DNA of 64,000 nt. Source: Gadus chalcogrammus (Eukaryota; Chordata; Actinopteri; Gadiformes; Gadidae). The stretch lies in the NCBI RefSeq assembly GCF_026213295.1, contig NC_079419.1:27771139-27835138 (forward strand), written 5' to 3'. The position numbers and the translations under genes were made by a program. Under the pieces are notes generated by a model that had not been told where the DNA came from, searched no databases, and worked only from the letters and a program-made list of their open reading frames with translations. Shown piece by piece: positions 11,612-20,804 of the stretch; the first letter of the stretch is position 1; every line of letters starts with the position of its first letter.

Positions 11612-14600
11612 TAATAATAATAATAATACATTTTATTTATAATGCACTTTATATTCAAGAATCTCAAAGTGCTTCAGAGAAAAAAATACCAAAAAAACTA
11701 TTAAAAAGGGGGATCCTCAAAGAAAGTTTAGCTAAATGCTCTTTTAAAGAGATGGGTTTTGAGGTTCCGTTTAAAAAGAGCTGTAGTCTGTGGAGCCCTC
11801 AGGTGGTCAGGGAGGGCGTTCCATAGTCTAGGGGCAGCAGCAGAAAAGGCCCGATCACCCATGGTGCACAGCTTCGTATGTCGGGTTTGGAGGGTGTGAG
11901 TGGATCCTGAACGGAGTGTACGTGAGTTTGTCGGGGGGGTGAGGAGTTCCTGAAGGTAGAGGGGGGCAAGTCCGTGAAGGCACTGGTGGGTGAGGAGGGA
12001 GACCTTGTACTCAATTCTGAGTGAGACAGGGAGCCAGTGCAGTGATTTCAGGATGGGGGTGATGTGGTCATGCTTGCGCACCCTCATCAGGACCCTGGCA
12101 GCACTGTTTTGAATGTATTGGAGCCTCTGGATGCTCTTGCCAGGGATCCCAATGAGGAGTGCATTGCAGTAGTCCAACCTGGAGGAGACAAAGGCATGGA
12201 CGAGCTTCTCTGCATCAGCCAGGGTGAGTGATTGGCGGAGTTTGGCAATGTTCCTGAGGTGGTATAAAGCTGTCTTACAGAGGTGTTTGATGTGGGTGTC
12301 AAAATTAAGTTGTGGGTCCATTTTAACACCGAGGTTGGTGACGGATGTGGAAAGGGGGATGTTTTTGCCAGAGAAGGTGATATTGGTGATGGTGGGGGAG
12401 CGGAGCTGATGTGGCGTGCCAACAAGGATGGCTTCCGTTTTATGGCTGTTAAGTTGTAGGAAGTTGAGCTTCATCCACGCCTCTATCTCCTCCAGGCAGG
12501 TGGTCAGTGTGGATGTTGGCAGAGGGGCAGAAGAAGTGGGGGTTGTCCTGATGTAGAGCTGTGTATCATCAGCATAGCAGTGGTAAGACAAGCCATGCCT
12601 GCTAATGACACTACCCAGGGGGAGCATGTACAGTGAGAACAGTGTGGGGCCCAACACCGAGCCCTGGGGGACACCGCAGGTGACGTTGTTGGTGTGTGAT
12701 TTTGCTTTGCCCAGGGCAACGTGCTCAGTTCTGTCAGTGAGGTACGAGGTGAACCAGTTCTTTACATTTCCTGATAGTCCAATGGTGTATTGCAGGCGGT
12801 GAAGGAGAATATTGTGGTCGACCGTATCAAAAGCAGCTGTTAAGTCCAGGAGGATGAGGAGAGATGGGGAGCCGGTGTCTGCTGCCATCAGGAGGTCATT
12901 TGTGACCCTGACCAAGGCTGTTTCTGTACTGTGGCCATAGCGGAAACCAGACTGGAATTTTTCAAACAAGTGATGTTGTATGAGGTGATCCTGGAGTTGT
13001 GCTGCAACTGTTTTTTCCAGAACTTTTGACAGAAATGGGAGATTTGAGATGGGCCTGTAGTTGGAGAGGACTTCTGGATCAAGGGTAGGTTTTTTTAATG
13101 TTGGTCTGATGACAGCAGTTTTTAATGCAGATGGGATATGGCCGGCCAGGAGGGAGTGGTTAATGATATTGGTGATGAGTGGAGAGACAGCAGAGATGTT
13201 GGCCTTCAGCAGAGCTGTAGGGAAGGGGTCTAGTGCACAGGTGGATGGCTTCATTTTCCTGATGACGTCCTCCACCTCTTCCTTTGTGATGCTGGAGAAG
13301 GAGCAGAGGGTCTGGACAGAGTCAATCGGTGGGTCAGCAGTTTGAAGGGGCAGGGCAGTAGTGATGGAGAGGTGTGAGCGGATGTTATTCACTTTTTGTT
13401 TAAAAAAGTTGATGTGCATGTTGCACCTCTCCGTGGTGACATCAGATTGGGATGGTAAAGGGGGTTTGAGAAGGTGATGAACAGTTGAAAAGAGCTGTTT
13501 GGAGTTACCAGGGCTATTGTTGATTATTGCGGAATAGAACCTGGACCGTGCATTATTCAGGGCTTCAGCATATGCCCTCCCGTGTTCCCTGTATGCCTGT
13601 TTGTGAACGGTCAGACCAGAGGCCTTGAGTCGCCGCTCAAGGACACGCCCAGCAGCCTTCATTGTACGTAGTTCACTGGTGTACCAGGGTGCGGAGCGCG
13701 AGAAGGAGACTGACCTCGATGTTAAGGGGGCATGGAGATCCAGGAGACTGCTCAGGGACTGGTTGTATAAGTCCACTGAGTCAGCAAGAGAGAGGGAGTC
13801 AGTTGAGCCAGAGGAGAGATGTTGAAGGTCCAGGGCCAGGGCATCCATGTTGATATTTTTCACATTCCTGAAGTGGATCTGCCGCTTTGGTTTGGTGTGG
13901 GAGGAAGGAAAAGGGAGCTCCATTGACACAACTCTGTGATCCGAGACGCCAAGATCATAGACCTGTAGGTTGCTGATGGGGGCGGAGTTTGAGATGACCA
14001 GGTCAATTGTGTGTCCTCTGGAGTGTGTGGGGGCATCAACATGTTGTTGTAGGTTGAGGGAGTCTAGCAGCTGAAGAAAATCAGCAGCGGGCTGGCATGA
14101 GGGGGTGTCAACATGAATATTTAAATCACCCAGAATGATGGTATTGGCAGAGGTAGTACAGAGTGTTGTGAGGAGATCAGACATTTCCGGGATGAAAGCA
14201 GAGTTGGGTTTAGGGGGCCTGTATATGAGTAGAACAGTCATGGGATGGGGGGGCTTGCATGTGAATGCAAGACATTCAAAGGAGGAAGTTGTAGGCAGCA
14301 CCATGGGGGACAACTCCAGGTCCTGTTTGTGGATGACAGCTAGGCCACCACCACGTCCAGTTCTGCGGGCTGCCTCCAAGTAACTGTAGCCTGGGGGACA
14401 GGCTTCGTTTAGGGCAGAGTAAACCTCTGGCTGGTGCCAGGTTTCTGTTAGACACATGAAGTCAAGTCCTTTTTCCCTGATATGCTCTTCAATCAAGCTG
14501 GATTTATTATTCAAGGATTGAGTGTTGAAAAGTTCAAATTTAACCAGTGACTGTGGAGTTATTCTCTGTACAGGTCGCAGAGCCTTAAAATCCACTCCGC

Positions 14601-15320
14601 GCAGGTTGGAATCCACTCCATGAAATCTATCCAGCCGGGAGTGCGGGGATCTCGCGATGTTACGTCTTTTGCCCTCAGCCGTCTCAGCGGACCTAATGGA
14701 TGTGATGAAGCCGGCAGGCTGACCATAAATAAAGTTTCTCCCTGAGCCTCTGTGGATATATCGAGGTCTACGCAATAGTCCTAGCTGCTTAATGGTGGAA
14801 ATACAGGGTGGGATGGAGCGATTGTTGTACTTCAGCAGCTGTGGGGCGAAGTACGTCAACATCGAACCTGATGTTGAGTGATGTTTGCCTGTTAGCAGCT
14901 AGGTACGGACCCGACGCATCTGGGGAAGAGCTGGGAGGCAGTGCAGAAAATCCACGAGACAGTAGAGACAGCTTAGCAGGTTGACCAGGGCATATTCCTC
15001 ACCAGGATCGCCGAAAAAAAAACCGCCAGCAGTGACCAGGAAAATGTCACATCAGCTACTAGTTTTTAGCCGTTGTTTTTAGCCGTTACTAGGGAAACCA
15101 AAATAACAAGTGAGCTACACGGCTCTTCACAATAACACTGGAACCACTAAAGACAGTCCATAAGCTTGCTTTTCGTCGCTGATGTAGCTTGGGAACCAAG
15201 TAGAGATAATATGTCAACAAAAATCACTTTTTAAGTAAAATTGTTTGGAAAAGCGGCGAACAGACAGCGCCAGCGTCCTCTCCGTTTGTTGCCTAGATAC
15301 AACTTAATGCATATGCATAT
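11611..15320 (-). mobile_element. Near full-length L2 LINE inserted in the Helentron helicase
   Basis: The element runs on the minus strand. Its 3' tail is a (TTA)n-type microsatellite (plus strand 11609-11629), preceded by an L2-like 3' end. It carries one uninterrupted 1044-codon ORF and about 450 bp of 5' leader. The left flank keeps GCATA of the helicase codons, and the right junction has GCATAT repeated (15309-15326). This suggests a short target duplication of about 5-6 bp. The surrounding helicase reads straight across if the LINE is ignored, so the insertion is younger than, or at least later than, the Helentron copy. Confidence 0.88.
11728..14862 (-). CDS. L2 LINE ORF: endonuclease plus reverse transcriptase, apparently intact
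   Basis: This is a 1044-residue single-ORF LINE protein. The N-terminal region is short and basic (RRPRYIHRGSGRNF). The APE-type endonuclease lies at roughly residues 105-330, with ETWHQPE, GDLNIH and the SDHR signature. The reverse transcriptase lies roughly in residues 530-830, with SNYRPISNLPFLSK, LDLTAAFDTVDH, GVPQGSVLGPTLF and the catalytic YADDTQLY. The C-terminal part has SRLDYCNALLIG, RVLMRVRKHDHITP and LKSLHWLPV, which are typical of L2/CR1-group proteins. I see no stop, frameshift or missing catalytic residue, so it could still be active. There is no separate ORF1 in the leader, as in several fish L2 families. Confidence 0.93.
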   Translation of the reverse strand: MLTYFAPQLLKYNNRSIPPCISTIKQLGLLRRPRYIHRGSGRNFIYGQPAGFITSIRSAETAEGKRRNIARSPHSRLDRFHGVDSNLRGVDFKALRPVQRITPQSLVKFELFNTQSLNNKSSLIEEHIREKGLDFMCLTETWHQPEVYSALNEACPPGYSYLEAARRTGRGGGLAVIHKQDLELSPMVLPTTSSFECLAFTCKPPHPMTVLLIYRPPKPNSAFIPEMSDLLTTLCTTSANTIILGDLNIHVDTPSCQPAADFLQLLDSLNLQQHVDAPTHSRGHTIDLVISNSAPISNLQVYDLGVSDHRVVSMELPFPSSHTKPKRQIHFRNVKNINMDALALDLQHLSSGSTDSLSLADSVDLYNQSLSSLLDLHAPLTSRSVSFSRSAPWYTSELRTMKAAGRVLERRLKASGLTVHKQAYREHGRAYAEALNNARSRFYSAIINNSPGNSKQLFSTVHHLLKPPLPSQSDVTTERCNMHINFFKQKVNNIRSHLSITTALPLQTADPPIDSVQTLCSFSSITKEEVEDVIRKMKPSTCALDPFPTALLKANISAVSPLITNIINHSLLAGHIPSALKTAVIRPTLKKPTLDPEVLSNYRPISNLPFLSKVLEKTVAAQLQDHLIQHHLFEKFQSGFRYGHSTETALVRVTNDLLMAADTGSPSLLILLDLTAAFDTVDHNILLHRLQYTIGLSGNVKNWFTSYLTDRTEHVALGKAKSHTNNVTCGVPQGSVLGPTLFSLYMLPLGSVISRHGLSYHCYADDTQLYIRTTPTSSAPLPTSTLTTCLEEIEAWMKLNFLQLNSHKTEAILVGTPHQLRSPTITNITFSGKNIPLSTSVTNLGVKMDPQLNFDTHIKHLCKTALYHLRNIAKLRQSLTLADAEKLVHAFVSSRLDYCNALLIGIPGKSIQRLQYIQNSAARVLMRVRKHDHITPILKSLHWLPVSLRIEYKVSLLTHQCLHGLAPLYLQELLTPPTNSRTLRSGSTHTLQTRHTKLCTMGDRAFSAAAPRLWNALPDHLRAPQTTALFKRNLKTHLFKRAFS

Positions 15321-16132
15321 GCATATGTAGCATTAAGCCGAGTAACGTGTGAGGAAAACCTTATCATTCAAGACTACGCAGCCAAAGCCTTCTATTCGAA
15401 ACCAGACATCGACATTTCCCTGCAAAAAATGGAACCATTCATTGCAACTCCACCAGCAGAAATAACTTCAACCCTCAAAATATGCCTCCACAACATTCAA
15501 GGTCTATGTCAACACATGGAAGACCTTAAACATGACCAGAGAATCTTGAGTGCTGACATCATTTGCGTGACAGAAACATGGCTGGAACAAAACACCTCAG
15601 TCGATTCCATTGAAATGCCAGGTTGGACTTTTAATCACAAACTCCGGTCCCAATCCTACCATAACATGACCCAATTCCAAGACTTGGTAAACAAACGGCA
15701 CGGTGGAGTGGGCTACTACCACAAAGACCACATCACTTGTAACATTATACACATGCCATGCAGTGACTTGGAAGCCATCATGTTTAATGTTCAGCCTTTG
15801 AATTACAATTACATTGTGCTGTACAAACCGCCATCATATAAACTCGCCTTATTCAAACAAAATCTCGCTTTGGTAATGCAACACTTTAACCAACTTTCAG
15901 GAGAAAGGTAATTATGGGTGACTTCAACGACAATGCCCTTGTTTCTAAATCTGCAGAAAATTTCATGCAACAGCAAGGTTACACCCAAATTGTCTCTTCT
16001 CCAACAAAAGAAAACGACACAACAATTGATCACGTATACATTCGTGACATTAATCCCACTGATATCAAAGTGCAAATTCTGTCCACGTACTACTCCGATC
16101 ATGAGTGCCTCTGTTTAGATTTCCTTCTGTAA
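15321..16132 (+). pseudogene. Helentron C-terminal AP endonuclease domain
   Basis: After the LINE, coding resumes with the remainder of helicase motif VI (YVALSRVTCEENLIIQDY). It continues without a break into an endonuclease/exonuclease/phosphatase fold. Visible motifs are LKICLHNIQGL, ICVTETWLEQN and HGGVGYYHKDH. A one-base loss near 15905 then shifts the frame, followed by MGDFNDNA, TTIDHVYIRD and YYSDHECLCLDF, ending at the stop 16130-16132. This endonuclease tail distinguishes Helentrons from canonical Helitrons. The domain would be complete but for the frameshift. Confidence 0.83.
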
Positions 16133-16139
16133 CTGGTTA

Positions 16140-16745
16140 GCTCGTTTAGCTCGCAGGTTTTAGCACTACCCAATATTTCAAATGTTTTGTCTGTCTTTTC
16201 TATTTATTCAAATAAATAATAAATATTAAATATTATATATTTTAATTTTTTCCATTTTTTCTAATAAATAATGAATTTTCTCCCGATTTTTTTTTATGGA
16301 TTTGCCCCTCTAATCAAAGCCATAGATATGATTTTTTTTTTAGCACTACCCAATGTTTTAAATGTTGTCTGTCTTTTATATTTTTTCAAATAAATAATAA
16401 ATATTAAATATTATATATTTTTAATTTTTCTATTTTTTCTAATAAATAATGAATTTTCTCCCCATTTTTTTAATGGATTTGCCCCTCTAATCAAAGCCAT
16501 AGATATGATTATTTTTTTAGCACTACCCAATGTTTTAAATGTTTTGTCTTTGTCTTTTCTTTTTTTTTCTAATCAATAATAAATATTATCCATTTTTAAC
16601 TTTTTTTTCAATTTTTTCTGATAAATAATACATATTATCCATTTTTTACTTTTTGGATTTTAACTTTACATTTTCTCCCCATTTTTTTTTATTTATTTTT
16701 TTTATTTGCCCCTCTAATAAAAGCCATAGCTATTTTGGCCCTTTT
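16140..16745. repeat. AT-rich tandem repeat, about 170-180 bp unit
   Basis: Three to four imperfect copies begin with TAGCACTACCCAAT (near 16163, 16342 and 16519). Each contains AATAAATAATGAATTTTCTC and GCCCCTCTAATCAAAGCCAT. The last copy is rearranged. It directly follows the Helentron stop codon, so it may be the element's 3' untranslated region or a later expansion. Confidence 0.8.
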
Positions 16746-16789
16746 CAGCATTTTTTCCCTATTCATCTATAACTTACAATTTACAATAA

Positions 16790-17170
16790 GGGTACATAGA
16801 TAAGCTATTTGTTAATGCTTAGTTAATAACTCATAGCTAACGAACCATTTCTAAATACTTGCGTAATGCTTGGTTAGCATTAACTAAGTCAAACTAACTG
16901 TTATCCTTAGTTAATGCTAATCTAAGCATCAACCAAGTGAAACTAACTGTAATGCTTAGTTAATACCTATCTTAGCATTAACTAAGCATTACAGTTAGTT
17001 TCACTTCGTTAATACTTATCTTAGCATTAACTAAGTAAAACTAACTGTTAGGCTTAGTTAATACTATGGTAAGTATAGTTAACTAAGCATACTTAATGCC
17101 TAACCAATCATTACTTAACATTAAATACTGTTAAATACGCATTAACAAACCATTGATAACATTACGTAAG
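16790..17170. repeat. Inverted and direct repeats of a TTAGTTAATGCTTAG-type motif
   Basis: The motif GCTTAGTTAAT and its complement recur more than ten times in both orientations, for example around 16900, 16960, 16990 and 17060. Long imperfect hairpins would form. No coding frame is present. The following sequence to about 17450 is non-coding, with a perfect 12 bp stem hairpin at 17352-17387. Confidence 0.75.
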
Positions 17171-17351
17171 TATTAGTCCACAGATATATGATGTACCCTC
17201 ATTGTAGTATGCTAGCCATGGATTTAGGTTTCCTTTTTATTCAATCTTTAAAATACCATTTGAATTTTTTTGATTTTTCCAAATTTATTTGCCTCTCAAA
17301 ACCCAACCCCTCGTCCACGTCGTGAGAGGCGGAAACAGTGTGTCTGTATTC

Positions 17352-17387
17352 CAGGTCCATCCAAGACGCTGTCTGGATGGACCTGGA
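17352..17387. repeat. Perfect 12 bp stem hairpin
   Basis: CCAGGTCCATCC and GGATGGACCTGG flank a 12 nt spacer. It lies inside the left, partial part of the repeat cluster, and similar palindromes are absent from the other copies. Confidence 0.8.
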
Positions 17388-17449
17388 AACATGCTGGCCA
17401 ACGGGGCTCTGGTAAAGCAAACCAATCGAAACGGTAGCGGACAAGGCGT

Positions 17450-18905
17450 TTGGGGCTATAACTCCCACACCGAACCTCTCACAGTCAAAACCTTTATATC
17501 CACAGGTTCACGGTAGCGTTTTGAACACATGCTTCGCGTTGTGCCGGCGAAACGCACATTTCTTGTCGCGTTGTGCCGGCGAAATGCACACTTCTTGGAC
17601 CCCTGCATAACTGCTTGCAGTTCTAGTTAGGGGTCCAAGCCAACAGGTTGGATCCCTATTGTTTTTGTAAGGATTATTATACTTCACGCCTTGAAAGTGG
17701 GACTACAGCCCAAACCGTAAATGGTGCACACGCGCCAATTGAATGACTAGAACCAGGTCCGGCACCGCTACTCAGATAACCAAATCCAGACATGCCGGCC
17801 ACTAGGTGGCGCTATACCAAGGAATACGCGTTTGGGGCTATAACTCCCACACCGAACCTCATACAGTCAAAAACTTGTACCCACATATGCACTGGAGTCT
17901 GCTGCATCTTTTGGCCTAGGCCACGCCCATTTGCGTCGATGAATGTTTTTCGCAAAATCGCGAAAACTGCAAAACTGTTTTTTCGCTACTCCTCCCACAT
18001 TTCTTGACCAATCAACACCAAACTTTGCACACAACATCTTCAGACGCACACGCAAAGAAATCATAGACACTTTTTTGATCCGACCTTCGACGACGAAACG
18101 GTAGCGTTTTGAATATTTGTTTATTAGCTAAATTAGACGTGGAAAATCAAAAATCCAAAAAAATCCAGAATTAGACATCGGATCAAGTCCAACTTTTAGA
18201 CACATGTCGGTGCTACCCTTAATGGCGTTCAATAAAAGAATCGGAATATTTCGCCATTAGGGGGCGCAATAAATGAGGAAATTGTATATCTTCTACAAAA
18301 TTTCGCCGCGAAAACACTACACTGACTTCTCGCTACTCCTACCACAGTCAAATCCTTTGTATCCACAGGTTCAGGGTAGCGTTTTGAACACATGCTTTGC
18401 GTTGTGCCGGCGAAATGCACATTTCTTGGACCCCTGCATAACTGCTTGCAGTTCTAGTTAGGGGTCCAAGCCAACAGGTTGGATCCCTATTGTTTTTGTA
18501 AGGATTTTTAGGGGTCCAAGCCAACAGGTTGGATCCCTATTGTTTTTGTAGCGATTCTTCTTATTAGGGGTCCAAGCCAACAGGTTGGATCCCTATTGTT
18601 TTTGTAAGGATTATTAGGGGTCCAAGCCAACAGGTTGGATCCCTATTGTTTTTGTAGTGTTTATTATTCTTCCCCCCGTGAAAGTGGGACTACAGCCCAA
18701 ACCGTAAATGGTGCACACGCGCCAATTACATGACTAGAACCAGGTCCGGCACCGCTACTCAGATAACAAAATCCAGACACGCCGGCCACTAGGTGGCGCT
18801 ATACCAAGGAATACGCGTTTGGGGCTATAACTCCCACACCGAACCTCCCACAGTCAAAAACTTGTACCCACATATGCACTGGAGTCTGCTGCATCTTTTG
18901 GCCTA
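17450..18905 (+). repeat. Tandem array of an ~840 bp repeat bounded by AGGGGTCCAAGCC and CTTGGACCCCTGC
   Basis: A partial copy ends at about 17625. One full unit spans about 17625-18462. Three very short copies follow that hold only the left end (GGGGTCCAAGCCAACAGG, near 18463, 18509 and 18568). A new unit begins near 18617 and is cut by a transposon at 18905. The outer blocks AGGGGTCCAAG and CTTGGACCCCT are inverted repeats of one another. Common internal blocks are GGCGCTATACCAAGGAATA, GTTGTGCCGGCGAAATGCAC and TTTCGCCATTAGGGGGCGC. I see no protein-coding content; the unit looks like a non-autonomous element amplified in tandem. Confidence 0.82.
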
Positions 18906-19060
18906 CACAGCAAAAATTGGAGTGTTGAATTTTCGGTGTTAAACATTTCTGAGTTGTTTTTCACTCCCAGAGTGTAATTTTAACACATTCTGATTTAAAT
19001 GGTGTTCAGAATTGGAGTTATATGACAGAGTTGATCACATCAGTGTTAACGCAACTCTGC
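18906..19060 (+). repeat. Left terminal and subterminal repeats of the CMC-like transposon
   Basis: It starts CACAGCAAAAATTGGAGTGT. Five or more variants of AGTGTT or GGTGTT with nearby AAC/ACTC occur within 150 bp. Such arrays are transposase-binding sites in CACTA elements (established); their role here is inferred. Confidence 0.68.
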
Positions 19061-19929
19061 AGAGATGTAATTAAAGGTTGGGCATGGAATTCTCTTTTTC
19101 GGCAATTTTTGCAAAATTACTTGAAATCCTTATCATAACCCACTTACAGACACTGAGTTAGAAGTATTGGCATGAAAATTAAACAAGTCAATCATCTGTG
19201 GAACGGGCAGGGCTCGAAAAACTCCAATGATTTCCAGAACCACCGAGTGGCATTGGAAGTTGTAAGTGCGTCAATCAAACGGTCGTACTGCACACCCCTC
19301 CCCCTTCGTGTATACCCAACCTTTAAGTTCCGCCCATGCATTTCACGTCTACGGTTGGAGACAGAGGAGGCAAGTCTGGACATTTTCTACCACTCATGCA
19401 ATACTACACAGTAAGTGCATTTAAGTCAAATTTACTGAAAAATCAATTTATGCTGTGTATTTCAGTGTGTTTAATGCCAGGACTGATCAGCAAATTGGTG
19501 CACTTGATTAGCCACTTAGCAGACTATGCTAATTGGCTAAGCTAACCACGTGTTACTAAAACCGTCTCCTATTTCATCAATGACGATTTAACAATTCACA
19601 TGCAAGTTTAAAGCGATAGAAAGACCAGCTTTATGATTTTTATTGTATAAATCTCGTTTGAGGCCGATTTTTGGGCTTCACTATGTTCATCGAAGGGGCT
19701 GCATGTCCGAACTTGTCCCTACACGCAGACGGGCGTTTCACGTGTCTATTTGTCGGTGTGACCGGTGTACCACTGTATTTGGTGACCCATCATCAGATTA
19801 TGTGACCTGCAGTGTTTTCGGAAAAGGTATTTTCGGATAATTTACTTAATTAAAAGTTTATAAGTATTTGAAGTACTAAGTTAAAGCACAAAATGGCTTT
19901 TCCCGCAGTCTGCCCATTCCCGCCGTCCG

Positions 19930-20100
19930 CCCATTCTGACACGCATCGTAACTAAATACATCTTTAAAATTCTACCTGCGTTCAAAACATTTAACATATC
20001 TACACACTTGTATCTTCAATAAAATAATTTATACTTTATTCAGAATCACGGTTTGAGTTCCATATCGCTTAGTTTTCAGTTGATGGCATTGGACAGTGAG
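19930..20100. repeat. Repeat related to the interior of the hAT MITE at 56.9-57.9 kb
   Basis: Blocks such as CTACACACTTGTATCTTCAA, TTCAGAATCAC and GCCCATTCTGA are shared with about 57040-57410. It lies in the first intron of the accessory gene, so an old hAT-type insertion is likely. Ends were not found. Confidence 0.5.
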
Positions 20101-20592
20101 AACGTCAATCAAACCGTCATACTGCACTCCCCCTTCCCCTCACCCGTGACCGCTTCGTGCACGTACTCAAAGCTCGTGACCCAGAGCAAGCTTCTGTTTG
20201 TTGTTATCCTGCGGTAGCTACTGGAGCTAGCTAACTAGCTAATCCACATTTGGACCTAGAACTAGAAGACAACCCTAAACTCCCACGAGCTAGCCTGGCT
20301 CGCTCTTGCGCATTTGTGTTCGCGCTTGTGCATGATTGTGCGTCCATGTACTTGGAATGGGTGGAGTCAGCGTTGAAGGAGAGGGACCATTCGAGTTGTG
20401 TGTTTTCAAAATCTGCTGGCGTTTCGCAAATCCCATATCCAACCATTAAAACTCAACTTCACAGTCGCACCAACGTGAACCGCTAGCCGTCATGTTTATT
20501 GTTTAATGGGAAAGAAGGGTCGCATGGACTATACGTCATCCAGCTCAGGTTGCGTAGCCGTGCGTGTGTCGGGTCATTAGCATCTGCACCGT

Positions 20593-20625
20593 GGCCTGAG
20601 CACACCTCCCAAGTGTGCTCAGGCC
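20593..20625. repeat. Perfect 13 bp stem hairpin
   Basis: GGCCTGAGCACAC, a 7 nt loop, then GTGTGCTCAGGCC. It lies in the intron or promoter region about 200 bp upstream of the first coding exon of the accessory gene. Confidence 0.85.
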
Positions 20626-20804
20626 AAGGAAGGGAAGTGGACTTGAGTACAGTTGATGCACTCACACTAGCCAAACAATCTAGACTTGAGCAAGGTACAG
20701 GTGTGAGATGCACCCTCACACACACACACATATTCTAGTTTTTACCGTTCTTCCATTTAAATGTTTATTTACTTTGTCAAACTTCCTTGCATGTCTCAGT
20801 AAAA

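Larger units (their letters stand above)
5280..16132 (+). mobile_element. Decayed Helentron (Helitron2-type) rolling-circle transposon, split by an L2 LINE
   Basis: The plus-strand order is peptidase-like/OTU domain, HUH Rep, Pif1-family helicase and AP endonuclease. That is the known gene order of animal Helentrons, which carry an OTU domain and a C-terminal endonuclease unlike plant Helitrons. The coding track is broken by at least five frameshifts (near 6373, 8895, 10225, 11383 and 15905). A missing or replaced segment lies around 7028-7545, where the usual Cys-rich region before Rep should be. The helicase and endonuclease parts are separated by a 3.7 kb L2 insertion (about 11611-15320). 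I could not place the 5' or 3' ends of the element, so the limits are those of recognisable coding. Confidence 0.85.

Noticed and set aside
12605..13345. Plus-strand frames inside the L2 region
   Set aside because: They are shadows of the long minus-strand L2 ORF, which has complete catalytic motifs.
17450..18660. Possible CRISPR-like array from the repeated AGGGGTCCAAGCC words
   Set aside because: Spacing is irregular, spacers are not unique, copies are fragments of a longer repeat, and the genome is eukaryotic.
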